Shown here: one piece after another, positions 6,570 to 15,043 of the stretch
Numbering within the stretch: position 1 is the first letter of the stretch
How the letters are laid out: each line of letters begins with the position of its first letter
NCBI GenBank assembly: GCA_044376575.1
Contig: JBILKR010000011.1
Coordinates: 1-64,000, forward strand
From: BA4 sp044376575
Lineage (GTDB): Bacteria > Bacteroidota > Bacteroidia > CAIKAF01
Reading direction: 5' to 3'
DNA length: 64,000 bases
Translations under genes and position numbers: made by a program
The notes under the pieces: model-generated
Told to the model about the DNA's origin: nothing
The model's input: only the letters and a program-made list of their open reading frames with translations
The model's database searches: none

Positions 6570-7970
6570 ATGGCAAAGAAAATAGTATCTAAAAAAACGA
6601 TTTCGCAGAAAAAAAAGCAACCCGCTAAACCTGTAAAGTCAAAAAAATCTGCCCCTCAGAAAAAGGTAGTTAAAAAAGCAGCACCACAAAAGAAAGCAAA
6701 ACCTACTCCTAAGAAAACAGCTTCTAAAGGATCGGTTAAAAAAGTTGTGAAACCTGTGAAGTCAGCGTTAAATAAAAAGAAGGTCTCTGTTAAGCCAACC
6801 TCAGTAAAGAAAAAGGTGGTGAAACCTGTTGCAAAAAAAACAGTGAAAAAAGTGGCTCCGGCAAAACCGACTAAAAAACAAGTAGTCAAAAAGCAGTTGA
6901 AACCAGCTGTAAAAGCTAAAAATATTCCTGTAAAGAAATCAAAGACTCCAGTAAAACCTGTAAAGAAATCAAAGACTCCTGTAAAACCGGTAAAGAAATC
7001 AAAGACTCCAGTAAAACCTGTAAAGAAATCTGCAAGCGTAAAAGCAAAAGTTGTTGCAAAGCCTGTTGTGAAATCAAAAGCAGTGAATAAAGTAAAAGTA
7101 GTTCCTGTAAAGTCTGCTAAGGCTCAAATTCCTGCAAAGAAGCAATCATTGAAAGTGCAGGTTGAAAAAAAGAATAACAAGAAACAATCTGTTCAAATAA
7201 ATAAATCTAAACCAGCACCATCTAAAAATTCTAAAGTTGAAGTTATTGCTGAACCCACAAAGAAAAAAGTAGTTGTTGCAGCGAAAGAAGAAATGAAGAA
7301 AATTGCTGCATCAAAACCTGCAATTGCTTCAAAGCCGCCGGTAGCTCAAATTAAAACTAAACCTGCAAAACCAGGAAGACGCAAGAAAAAATCAGAGGAT
7401 GATGATATGGATGGACCTTCAATGAAAGATCTTGAAATTCTTGATTTACCTGATTTCATGGTGAAGCCCTCTAAAAAAGATAAGAAAGAACCACACAAAC
7501 ATATTATTCGTACACCTGCTGTTCAGAAAGAAGTGATCAATCAGCATAAAAACGAAAAGGTTGACTTGAATCCAAAAGTTGTTCGTACTAATAATAAAAT
7601 CAAAATTGAATTGGAATATATGGTGCGTTCTTCACCACGTATATTGTTTAATTTCATTAGTACACCCAGTGGTTTGTCTGAATGGTTCTCAGATGATGTG
7701 AATATTAAAAATGATATTTACTCATTCATGTGGGAAGGTTCTGAAGAAAGAGCCAGATTACTTGTAGCTCGCGAATTTGATTTGGTTCGTTTTAAATGGG
7801 TATCAACAGATAATGATGATACTTATTTTGAGTTACGTATCAAGATTGATGAGTTAACGGGAGATGTAGCTTTAATCATTACAGATTTTGCATTGAAAGA
7901 AGAGTTACAGGAAGTTCAGATGCTTTGGGATACACAGATACATGAGTTGTTTAAAGTTCTCGGAACTTAA
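6570..7970 (+). CDS. Histone H1-like lysine-rich tail fused to a START-like domain
   Basis: The start is the ATG at 6570 (MAKKIVSKK); an upstream in-frame TTG at 6549 is less likely. The result is 466 residues. Residues about 1-270 are almost entirely Lys, Ala, Pro, Val and Ser, with PVKK and KPVK repeats, including three exact KKSKTPVKPV units (about residues 120-152). About 270-345 is a mixed charged linker (EDDDMDGPSMKDLEILDLPDF). About 350-466 is the Bacteroidota START-like domain: YMVRSSPRILFNFIS, PSGLSEWFSDDV, FMWEGSEERARLL, DDTYFELRIKIDELTGDVALIITDFA and LWDTQIHELFKVLG. The family is usually this domain alone, about 125-130 residues. The tail would bind DNA or RNA, and the domain's ligand is unknown. 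Confidence 0.85.
   Translation: MAKKIVSKKTISQKKKQPAKPVKSKKSAPQKKVVKKAAPQKKAKPTPKKTASKGSVKKVVKPVKSALNKKKVSVKPTSVKKKVVKPVAKKTVKKVAPAKPTKKQVVKKQLKPAVKAKNIPVKKSKTPVKPVKKSKTPVKPVKKSKTPVKPVKKSASVKAKVVAKPVVKSKAVNKVKVVPVKSAKAQIPAKKQSLKVQVEKKNNKKQSVQINKSKPAPSKNSKVEVIAEPTKKKVVVAAKEEMKKIAASKPAIASKPPVAQIKTKPAKPGRRKKKSEDDDMDGPSMKDLEILDLPDFMVKPSKKDKKEPHKHIIRTPAVQKEVINQHKNEKVDLNPKVVRTNNKIKIELEYMVRSSPRILFNFISTPSGLSEWFSDDVNIKNDIYSFMWEGSEERARLLVAREFDLVRFKWVSTDNDDTYFELRIKIDELTGDVALIITDFALKEELQEVQMLWDTQIHELFKVLGT
6927..7037 (+). repeat. In-frame 30-bp tandem repeat in the lysine-rich tail
   Basis: Three 30-bp units (6927-6956, 6957-6986, 6987-7016) and a partial fourth differ only at silent third positions (such as cca/cct and cct/ccg). 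Each encodes PVKKSKTPVK. Copy number could vary by slippage without breaking the frame. Confidence 0.85.
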
Positions 7971-7995
7971 TCTCAAATATTTCTTTATTCATAAT

Positions 7996-8029
7996 AAAAA
8001 AGCTCAAGAAATTTTTCTTGAGCTTTTTT
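7996..8029. terminator. Bidirectional terminator between convergent genes
   Basis: AAAAAGCTCAAGAAA pairs with TTTCTTGAGCTTTTT around a short T-rich loop, and the A/T tails serve both strands. It lies between the START fusion gene (plus) and the DUF4476 gene (minus). Confidence 0.85.
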
Positions 8030-8051
8030 ATTGAACTTATCATTTCATTTC

Positions 8052-9182
8052 CTACTTCATACTTTGAATAAACTTATTCAGTTCATCTTTTGATGAAGAA
8101 AAATTGAATACATCATTGATCTGATAATAATTCTGTTTGTCAGAACAATAAACATAACTATACTTTGCAAGATCAAGTTTGTTGTCGTCAAAAGAAAATA
8201 ATAAAATAATTTCTTTAAGTTGATTTACTGTAAAACATTTCTTTCCGCTAATGGCCTGCTTGGCAATATTCATTTTTGTGGAAGCAAAATTTTCTTTTCC
8301 AATGGATGATTTGATTTGATTCATATCTGCATTGCTAACCACACAATTATTAGTTTGAGGTTGCTGATTAATGTTGTTTTGCTGCGGATTTATTCTGCCA
8401 CTTAAAGTATTTATAAAATCATTGATTAATACATCACTGCTTAAAACATATCTTGCAAATTCATAATTACCCTTGTCATATACTTTTGTAATTCCTGATT
8501 TGAGAATGTCTAATCTTACCGATTCCATCGTAATAGTGGTAGTCAGTTTCATAATCTGAGATGTAGTTAAACACTTGCTTTGAATAATGTTTTTAATAAA
8601 ATCTGTTCGTGCCTGCAAGCTCATTTGTGATGATAAAACATGCAGTGCATATCCATTTATTTCTGCATCATTAACAGGAAAATTACATTGTGTTATTCCC
8701 AGGTATCCCGTTGTTTCAGGGTAGGGAACAGGAGGATAGGAAACAATATTATTTTGCAGTACGGCATTGTTTGTATTGATATTAGCTGCAGGTACTACTG
8801 TATTGTTCTGTGGAATGGTTCTTATTTTAAGAATATGATCGTGTAACTTAAATACAGAGGAGAAATAGGCAAAGGCATCATACACATCATAAAAGTTATC
8901 CTTATCTGTGGTATTGGCATAAGCATTTTTACAGAATTCAAATTTTGAGGCATCTCCGTTTAACGCAAGTGCCAATTGTTTTATCTGCCAAGAACTTAAG
9001 CAATTTGCTGCAACCAGATTATTGGCCATCGTGAGTCGTGTATTCTCATCAAACGATGAGGTGATTTGCTGATATCTTTGCTGAAAGAAAGTATTGGAAA
9101 CAGGTGTTATACATGCTTGAGACCAAACACTGAAAGCTATTGATGTAGAAAAGATAAACGATAATAAGATAGTTTTCATCAT
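8052..9182 (-). CDS. Secreted DUF4476 repeat protein
   Basis: The start is one of two adjacent ATG codons at 9182/9179; the longer open frame upstream overlaps the preceding gene and lacks a signal peptide. The chosen start gives MMKTILLSFIFSTSIAFSVWSQA, a Sec signal peptide, and a 376-residue protein. The mature part holds three DUF4476-like units (about 25-120, 150-255 and 280-376). Each has the pattern of an F..R..I block, a SxQIKxL or VNQLKEI helix, then FD-x-KL-x-AKxxY and a final VYDxFxFSS. The family is common in Bacteroidota and has no known function. It is last in an operon with the gamma-carbonic-anhydrase-like gene (7-nt gap). Confidence 0.8.
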   Translation of the reverse strand: MMKTILLSFIFSTSIAFSVWSQACITPVSNTFFQQRYQQITSSFDENTRLTMANNLVAANCLSSWQIKQLALALNGDASKFEFCKNAYANTTDKDNFYDVYDAFAYFSSVFKLHDHILKIRTIPQNNTVVPAANINTNNAVLQNNIVSYPPVPYPETTGYLGITQCNFPVNDAEINGYALHVLSSQMSLQARTDFIKNIIQSKCLTTSQIMKLTTTITMESVRLDILKSGITKVYDKGNYEFARYVLSSDVLINDFINTLSGRINPQQNNINQQPQTNNCVVSNADMNQIKSSIGKENFASTKMNIAKQAISGKKCFTVNQLKEIILLFSFDDNKLDLAKYSYVYCSDKQNYYQINDVFNFSSSKDELNKFIQSMK

Positions 9183-9189
9183 ATTAAAA

Positions 9190-9789
9190 TTAATTGTTGT
9201 TTTTTGTTTCATTCCATGTTTTGTAATTGCTGATTCCCAGTCCATGCTGTTCATCTTTGTTGGTAAGTGGTTCACACTGTTTTAATGTTTCTCTGCACTG
9301 TTGAGGTAATTGCTGATATAACGATGTGCCTTCTGATTTCCATGAAATCATTTCTTCTGTTACTTCTTTTACAATCTTTGCCGGATTGCCAACCACTACT
9401 TTTCGATCAGGTATTATTGTATCAGCATTAATAAATGTGAGCGCCCCAATGATACACTCTTTTCCGATAACAACATTATCCATGATGACGGCATTCATTC
9501 CAATCAGACTATTTTCTCCAATTTCACCACCATGAATAATTGCACCATGACCAATATGTGCATTTTTTTTCAGATGAACGGTAACTCCCGGGAACATATG
9601 AATGGTACAATTTTCCTGCACATTACAACCGTCTTCAATTAGAATCCTGCCCCAGTCACCACGAATAGCGGCACCCGGACCAATATATACATTTTTACCT
9701 ATGATTACATTTCCGGTAACCGCTGCCTGAGGATGTATAAAAGCACTGGGATCCACAACGGGTTTCCAACCATTAAATTCGTAAATCAT
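9190..9789 (-). CDS. Gamma-carbonic-anhydrase-like hexapeptide protein, PaaY type
   Basis: This is a 199-residue left-handed beta-helix protein. Hexapeptide repeats run from about residue 12 to 130 (AFIHPQAAVTGNVIIGKNVYIGPGAAIRGDW and onwards). His64, His81 and His86 have the spacing of the gamma-CA metal ligands. The C-terminal helical part (about 140-199: EMISWKSEGTSLYQQLPQQCRETLKQCEPL) matches PaaY, the thioesterase or carbonic-anhydrase relative of phenylacetate catabolism. Its neighbour 16 nt upstream is a PaaJ/PcaF-like thiolase, which supports the PaaY reading, but no other paa gene is in the window. A general metal-dependent acyl-CoA thioesterase role is inferred. Confidence 0.82.
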   Translation of the reverse strand: MIYEFNGWKPVVDPSAFIHPQAAVTGNVIIGKNVYIGPGAAIRGDWGRILIEDGCNVQENCTIHMFPGVTVHLKKNAHIGHGAIIHGGEIGENSLIGMNAVIMDNVVIGKECIIGALTFINADTIIPDRKVVVGNPAKIVKEVTEEMISWKSEGTSLYQQLPQQCRETLKQCEPLTNKDEQHGLGISNYKTWNETKNNN

Positions 9790-9805
9790 ATTTCAGTAGT
9801 TTTAA

Positions 9806-11020
9806 TTATAGTTGAGCATTTTCAAGAATAACTGCGTACCCCTGACCAACACCAATACACATGGTACATAGTGCATATTTTTTTCCAGTCAGGGCAAGTT
9901 CAAGTGCTGCTGAATAAGTAATTCTTGCACCTGACATTCCTAATGGATGACCAAGTGCTATCGCTCCTCCGTTGGGATTTATTCTTTGATCATCTCCTTT
10001 TAATCCCATTTCATGAGTACATGCCAATACCTGTGCAGCAAATGCTTCATTAATTTCTATGATATCCATATCTTTTAATGAAAGACCTGCACGTTGTAAT
10101 GCTTTGCGGCTTGCTTCTACGGGGCCGATACCCATAATGCGTGGCTCAACTCCTGCAACTGCCGAAGCAATTATTTTTGCTTTGGGTTGAAGTCCCCAAT
10201 TTTTTATCGCATCATCAGAGGCAATCAGCAAGGCTGCTGCTCCATCATTTAAACCTGATGAATTTCCTGCAGTCACTGCCCCGTCTGTTTTAAATGCAGG
10301 GCGAAGTTTTGATAAGGCTTCAAGTGTTGTGTTTGATTTTACAAATTCATCTTTATCAAAAAGTACCGAGTCGCCTTTTTTTTGGGGAACAGCGATAGGA
10401 CTTATTTCTTTAGAAAGTCTTCCTGATTCAATAGCCTGTGTTGCTTTTTGTTGCGACCACAATGCAAATTCATCCAATTGTGTTCGACTGATGTGGGTAT
10501 ATTTTTCAAGTAAATTTTCTGCTGTCTGACCCATTCCGTCTGTTCCATATTGTTTTTGTAATACGGGATTAATAAATCTCCATCCAAAACTTGAGTCCGC
10601 CATTTCAGCGTCTCTGCCAAACGGAACAGTAGTTTTAGAAATAACCCAAGGTGCCCTTGTCATACTTTCTACTCCTCCAGCAATATATACATCTCCATTG
10701 CCGGTTTGGATTCCATGGGAAGCATTTATAACTGCCGACATTCCGGAAGCACAAAGACGGTTAACGGTTTCGCCGGGAACAGAGTAGGGGAGGCCAGCCA
10801 GTAATAAAGACATCCTTGCGATATTCCGGTTGTCTTCTCCCGCCTGATTCGCACATCCTAAAATCACATCTTCGATGAGAACTGGATCAATATTTTTATT
10901 TTTTTCAATTAATATTTTGATAACATGTGCTGCCAGATCATCGGGTCTAACTGTTGCTAGACTTCCTGCAAAGTTTGCAATGGGTGTTCTTATTCCGTCA
11001 ATTATATAAGCATTTTTCAT
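9806..11020 (-). CDS. Thiolase, 3-oxoadipyl-CoA thiolase type (PaaJ/PcaF)
   Basis: This is a 404-residue thiolase. The active-site residues are all present: Cys90 (NRLCASGM), His358 (GGAIALGHPLGMSGAR) and Cys388 (CTMCIGVGQG). The insertions RAPWVISK and FGRDAEMADSSFGWRFINP, and the length near 400, are typical of PcaF/PaaJ enzymes, which cleave 3-oxoadipyl-CoA to succinyl-CoA and acetyl-CoA. A broader beta-ketothiolase role in fatty-acid oxidation cannot be excluded. It is first in an operon with the PaaY-like gene and the DUF4476 gene. Confidence 0.88.
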   Translation of the reverse strand: MKNAYIIDGIRTPIANFAGSLATVRPDDLAAHVIKILIEKNKNIDPVLIEDVILGCANQAGEDNRNIARMSLLLAGLPYSVPGETVNRLCASGMSAVINASHGIQTGNGDVYIAGGVESMTRAPWVISKTTVPFGRDAEMADSSFGWRFINPVLQKQYGTDGMGQTAENLLEKYTHISRTQLDEFALWSQQKATQAIESGRLSKEISPIAVPQKKGDSVLFDKDEFVKSNTTLEALSKLRPAFKTDGAVTAGNSSGLNDGAAALLIASDDAIKNWGLQPKAKIIASAVAGVEPRIMGIGPVEASRKALQRAGLSLKDMDIIEINEAFAAQVLACTHEMGLKGDDQRINPNGGAIALGHPLGMSGARITYSAALELALTGKKYALCTMCIGVGQGYAVILENAQL

Positions 11021-11049
11021 AAGATAAATCTGAATTCAAATGTAAATAA

Positions 11050-11074
11050 AAAAACCGCCTTAAGGGCGGTTTTT
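11050..11074 (-). terminator. Terminator of dnaA
   Basis: ACCGCC-TTAAG-GGCGGT is flanked by A-runs and T-runs, 20 nt behind the dnaA stop codon on the minus strand. Confidence 0.8.
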
Positions 11075-11093
11075 AATTGATATCATTTTTGTA

Positions 11094-12524
11094 TTAAATA
11101 CTGATTTTCTTTTCAAGCTCTTCAACATATGCCCTAAAGCGCTTGTCTGTTTCCATCAGGTTATTTACAGTTTTACATGCGTGCAATACAGTTGCATGAT
11201 CTTTACCACCGCAATGCGAACCAATGGTTGCCAATGATGATTTTGTAAATTGTTTTGCAAAGAACATCGCAATTTGTCTGGCTTGAACAACTTCACGTTT
11301 TCTGGTTTTAGATTTCATTAATTCGATAGGTAAATCAAAATAATCACAAACCACTTTTTGAATATAGTCAATGGATACTTCTCTTGCATTGTTCTTCACG
11401 AACTTATCAATCATCTTTTTTGCCAGCTCAATAGTAATTTCTTTTTTGTTTAATGATGATTGAGCGATTAGAGATATTAAAGCGCCTTCCAGTTCACGAA
11501 TGTTTGTAGTGATACTGTATGCCATATATTCAATCACATCTTTCGTTAATTCTATACCATCATTGTATAATTTCTTTTCCAAAATTGCAATTCTGGTTTC
11601 CAGTTCAGGAGTTTGAAGATCTGCTGATAATCCCCATTTGAAGCGCGATAATAAACGCTGTTCCATACCTTGTAATTCAACCGGAGGTTTATCAGATGTT
11701 AATATCAGTTGTTTGCCGTTCTGATGGAGGTGATTAAATATATGGAAGAAAACATCCTGTGTTTTTTCTTTGCCTGCAAAGAAGTGCACATCATCTATAA
11801 TTAAAACATCCACCAGTTGGTAGAAGTTGATAAAGTCATTCTGACTTCCGTTTTTTACCGCATCAATAAACTGATTAGTAAATTTTTCAGAAGGAACGTA
11901 TAATACAGTTTTATTTGGAAAATTCTTTTTGATTTCAATTCCTATAGCATGAACAAGGTGTGTTTTTCCTAATCCAACATTACTATAAACCAATAAAGGA
12001 TTGAATGAAGTTCCCCCAGGATTCTTTGCTACGGCATAACCGGCAGAACGAGCAAGGCGATTGCAATCACCTTCAATAAAATTTTCAAAAGTATAGTTTG
12101 GATTTAAGTTTGAATCAATATTTACTTTTTTCAAACCAGGGATGATGAATGGATTTTTGATGGTTCTGTTTCCACCTAAATCCAATGGCATATTTACAGT
12201 AGGATTCGCTAATGCTTTTTTATCGGTTGTAGGAATTTTTACTGAATAAGGTTTAGTTGATGTAAAACTGTTTTCCATTATGATGCTGTATTCCAGTCTT
12301 CCTTCAGCACCCAATTCTTTTTTCACAACCTTTTTTAATAAAGTGATGTAATGTTCTTCTAGCCATTCATAAAAAAACTGAGAAGGAACCTGAATCGTCA
12401 AAACGCTTTCAACAAGTTTTATTGGCTTAATAGGTTCAAACCAAGTTTTAAAACTTTGTGGACTAACATTATCACGAATTACATCAAGGCAGTTTTCCCA
12501 TACATTTTGTATCTCTTTAGGCAT
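11094..12524 (-). CDS. dnaA: Chromosomal replication initiator DnaA
   Basis: This 476-residue protein is of normal length. Domain I is at about 1-80 (VWENCLDVIRDNVSPQSFKTWFEPI), a variable linker domain II at about 85-140, and the AAA+ domain III from about 145 (YTFENFIEGDCNRLARSAGYAVA). Walker A is at about 181-188, where SNVGLGKT has Ser in place of the usual first Gly. Walker B is LIIDDVHFFAGKEKTQ. Domain IV near the C-terminus carries the DNA-binding signature GGKDHATVLHACKTV. It binds ATP and DnaA boxes to open oriC. The gene stands alone, with no dnaN or gyrB beside it. Confidence 0.98.
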   Translation of the reverse strand: MPKEIQNVWENCLDVIRDNVSPQSFKTWFEPIKPIKLVESVLTIQVPSQFFYEWLEEHYITLLKKVVKKELGAEGRLEYSIIMENSFTSTKPYSVKIPTTDKKALANPTVNMPLDLGGNRTIKNPFIIPGLKKVNIDSNLNPNYTFENFIEGDCNRLARSAGYAVAKNPGGTSFNPLLVYSNVGLGKTHLVHAIGIEIKKNFPNKTVLYVPSEKFTNQFIDAVKNGSQNDFINFYQLVDVLIIDDVHFFAGKEKTQDVFFHIFNHLHQNGKQLILTSDKPPVELQGMEQRLLSRFKWGLSADLQTPELETRIAILEKKLYNDGIELTKDVIEYMAYSITTNIRELEGALISLIAQSSLNKKEITIELAKKMIDKFVKNNAREVSIDYIQKVVCDYFDLPIELMKSKTRKREVVQARQIAMFFAKQFTKSSLATIGSHCGGKDHATVLHACKTVNNLMETDKRFRAYVEELEKKISI

Positions 12525-12612
12525 TTTAGTAGCGTTGTTATATTGTTAATATAATATTATATATAATGATATGTTGATAAAAAAAAGAGATGATGTTTCC
12601 CTTTGTTTTCGG

Positions 12613-12627
12613 TGACTTTAAAAGTCA
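12613..12627. promoter_or_regulatory. 15-bp palindrome upstream of dnaA
   Basis: TGACTTT-A-AAAGTCA has 7-bp arms and lies about 90 nt upstream of dnaA in its leader or promoter region. It could be an operator. A DnaA-box-like TTATCAACA (12572-12580, minus strand, one base off TTATCCACA) and a very AT-rich stretch (about 12540-12570) are nearby. Confidence 0.3.
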
Positions 12628-12669
12628 GGAGCAAATATTAATATAAAAAAGAGTAAAAAAAAATTTAAT

Positions 12670-13602
12670 TCATATTGTTTTTCTGAAAATTTTGTACAAG
12701 TCGTTTTGAGTTGATATAAAATCATTTTTTTGATTAAAAAAATAATCTAATCTTCCCATGTAGATTCCGGCCCATCCTACCTGATTCACTAGCACTTCAG
12801 CACCTGCCTTGTTCTTTATACTTACCGGCTTATTCAGGAAAGTATGTGTATGCCCGCCAATAATGAGGTCTATATTTTCAGAAGATGCGGCCAAAATTTT
12901 ATCCGAAATTTTTGCAGTGGCATACTCGAATCCCAGATGTGATAAGCAAATCACGAGATTACAATGCAATTCTTTTTTTAAAACTTTAGCAATTTTATTT
13001 GCTTTTTCAATTGGATCCTGATATTGCATTTCTCCTGTGAGTCGCTTGTCAACCAAGCCATCCAGTTCAACTCCAACACCGAGAATTCCAATTTTTAATC
13101 CATCAATTTTTTTAATAATATAAGGCTCAACATTTTTGTGTAGGGCGGTGTTTCGGACATCATAATTACAATTAACAAATGGAAAAGAGGCGTGAGGAAG
13201 TTGTTTCACCAATCCTTCAATTCCATTATCAAAATCATGATTTCCAAAAGTTGCTGCATCATATTGCATTTTGCTCATCAATTTGAACTCCAGTTCTCCT
13301 CCGTAAAAATTAAAATAAGGTGTGCCTTGAAAAATATCGCCGGCATCCAGTAACAATACATTTTTCTCTTCACTTCTGATTTTCTGAATCAATGCTGCTC
13401 TTTTTGCAAATCCACCTTCTCCAGGATGTTTGGGATCATTAAGAGGAAAAGGTTCGATATGGCTGTGCACATCATTGGTATGAAGTATAACCAGTTTTTT
13501 TATTTCATCATGTTGAAACAGCGTTGATGAAAAAGCCTGTTTATGCAACAGTCCAACCCCTGATGCTAACCCTGCATATTGTATGAATTTTCTTCGTTTC
13601 AT
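12670..13602 (-). CDS. Tat-exported metallophosphoesterase (5'-nucleotidase N-domain)
   Basis: This is a 310-residue calcineurin-like phosphoesterase equal to the catalytic half of UshA-type 5'-nucleotidases. The N-terminus MKRRKFIQYAGLASGVGLLHKQAFS has a twin-arginine pattern. Metal-site motifs are ILHTNDVHSHIEPF (about 35-48), LLDAGDIFQGTPY, ATFGNHDFDNG, LSHLGFEYA and LIIGGHTHTFL. It lacks the substrate-binding C-terminal domain, which is encoded by the upstream gene, overlapping by 4 nt (ATGA). The two probably act as one periplasmic nucleotidase or are substrate-binding and catalytic partners. Confidence 0.88.
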   Translation of the reverse strand: MKRRKFIQYAGLASGVGLLHKQAFSSTLFQHDEIKKLVILHTNDVHSHIEPFPLNDPKHPGEGGFAKRAALIQKIRSEEKNVLLLDAGDIFQGTPYFNFYGGELEFKLMSKMQYDAATFGNHDFDNGIEGLVKQLPHASFPFVNCNYDVRNTALHKNVEPYIIKKIDGLKIGILGVGVELDGLVDKRLTGEMQYQDPIEKANKIAKVLKKELHCNLVICLSHLGFEYATAKISDKILAASSENIDLIIGGHTHTFLNKPVSIKNKAGAEVLVNQVGWAGIYMGRLDYFFNQKNDFISTQNDLYKIFRKTI

Positions 13603-14327
13603 GGTTCAATCACGATGCGTTTATCAAGTTCGGAATGAATATTCTTTTTCTTTTTTATATAATCAATAATCGCATCTCTCATTTTGATTTGTAAAGGATG
13701 CTTTTGTGTTGCCTTTAAAAAAAAACTCATCTGATCTCCGCCATTGGCAAGATAATCAGATGTGAGAATAGTATATGTTGCTTTAGATTTAAAAATTTCT
13801 CCCTCCTGAAATGTTATTTTTCCTGAGCGTGTATGATAAATTTTAAAACCTGAAAATGGCTGAGATCCAACTGAAATTAAATGTTTTATCATCTCATGAA
13901 TTACATTTGAATCAACATGTAATAAAACTAGTTCATTTTCAAATGGCATCAACTCAAAAATATTTCTGGTAGTGATTGCTCCTTTTGGTAAGGATGAACG
14001 TAATCCACCAATATTTAAAAATACAGCATCCGGAACTACTCCTGTTTTTTCTTTTCCAACTTCACGCAATAAATCCGATACAAAATTACCAAGCACGGTT
14101 TCAGGCAATCCTTTTACCTTAGGCATATCAATATCACTAAATCCAATTACTTCATTCATTGTTTCATCTAAGTTTTGTTTATATGGAGCAACAATCGAAT
14201 CGTACGCTTTTTCAGATGAAAAAGACGATACAGCCACTAACTTGTATTCGCTATTGGTGACATGGTAATTGCCGGCACATGAAAAAATGAAAATAATACA
14301 TACTGAAATCCAGGTAAGGTGCTTCAT
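13599..14327 (-). CDS. Lipoprotein with 5'-nucleotidase C-terminal domain
   Basis: I choose the ATG at 14327, which gives MKHLTWISVCIIFIFSCAGN, a lipoprotein signal with lipobox IFSC, and a 242-residue product. The rest is the 5'-nucleotidase C-terminal (nucleoside-binding) domain: VLGNFVSDLLREV, AVFLNIGGLRSSLPKGAITTRNIFELMPFENELV, FSGFKIYH and YTILTSDYLANGGDQMSF. It has no phosphoesterase motifs. It is translationally coupled to the downstream catalytic gene. Separate N and C halves occur in other Bacteroidota. The partners appear to use different export routes, lipoprotein and Tat. Confidence 0.87.
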   Translation of the reverse strand: MKHLTWISVCIIFIFSCAGNYHVTNSEYKLVAVSSFSSEKAYDSIVAPYKQNLDETMNEVIGFSDIDMPKVKGLPETVLGNFVSDLLREVGKEKTGVVPDAVFLNIGGLRSSLPKGAITTRNIFELMPFENELVLLHVDSNVIHEMIKHLISVGSQPFSGFKIYHTRSGKITFQEGEIFKSKATYTILTSDYLANGGDQMSFFLKATQKHPLQIKMRDAIIDYIKKKKNIHSELDKRIVIEP

Positions 14328-14357
14328 ATATCTAATATAGTCATTCATTTAGTTTAT

Positions 14358-14828
14358 TTATCTGATACGATCAATAGATTTTACCAATTCATCATCTTTT
14401 TTAATTTGTTTTATGGCTAAATAAATCCATACCATTGAAACAACTGGAAAAATTAAACTAAGAGGCTTTGTCTTTTGAATCATTTCAGCCATTTCAATAG
14501 GAAAAGATGATAATAACCAGCTAATCGCAAGAATTATGATAACTGGCTGAAATGCCATGATCAGTTTACATAATTTTATTTGTTTCATTCTATTATGATA
14601 TGAAAACATGGCAATTGTCATTGAGAAAATAGAAAGAATCAAAGGAATAAGTATCCAAAAAGAAGAAATATTTTTTTGTATTTGACCATTGGCAGTTTCT
14701 TTTATAATACAAGCCGTGATAGTATAATTTATCTCTTGTATAGAAAATGAAAAGAGCGGAATAAACATCATTAATGCGTTGCATAAAATTGCGATCAGGA
14801 GATAAATGGTTTGAATTCGTTGTAGCAT
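14358..14828 (-). CDS. DUF4293 family membrane protein
   Basis: The start is the ATG at 14828 (MLQRIQTIYLLIAILCNALM), the usual N-terminus of the family, giving 156 residues. Four hydrophobic helices are visible: about 7-27, 55-78, 85-105 and 120-140. The MLQRIQ-x-YL opening is the recognition feature of DUF4293, a Bacteroidota family of unknown role often found beside rho. Here rho begins on the other strand 216 nt away, so the two are divergent. Confidence 0.8.
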   Translation of the reverse strand: MLQRIQTIYLLIAILCNALMMFIPLFSFSIQEINYTITACIIKETANGQIQKNISSFWILIPLILSIFSMTIAMFSYHNRMKQIKLCKLIMAFQPVIIILAISWLLSSFPIEMAEMIQKTKPLSLIFPVVSMVWIYLAIKQIKKDDELVKSIDRIR

Positions 14829-14919
14829 AGTATTTTTTTTACAAGTATATCTTTTTTCATTTAAAGTATGATGAGAAAAATAAAGGTTCTTAAATTTTAT
14901 AAAAAAAATGATGTTGTAG

Positions 14920-14949
14920 TTTGGTAATTCCATTAAATTCGTAATATTG
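14920..14949 (+). promoter_or_regulatory. Probable rho promoter
   Basis: TTTG (14920-14923), an 18-base spacer and TAATATTG (14942-14949) differ by one base from TAnnTTTG. It would leave a leader of about 90 nt before the rho start at 15044. Confidence 0.55.
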
Positions 14950-15043
14950 CCTTGATTTTAGTTCTGTCAATTCATTCCCGTGTCGGGAAATTCTCATAAA
15001 ACCTTATTCAAAAAAATTAAGTTTAACACATTAATATTTATTC

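Noticed and set aside
6927..7037. CRISPR-like 30-bp repeats
   Set aside because: They are contiguous, in frame and code for KKSKTPVKPV within the lysine-rich tail.
12525..12669. Chromosomal origin of replication
   Set aside because: There is only one degenerate DnaA-box-like site, and skew cannot be judged from this window; I keep it as a weak finding only.
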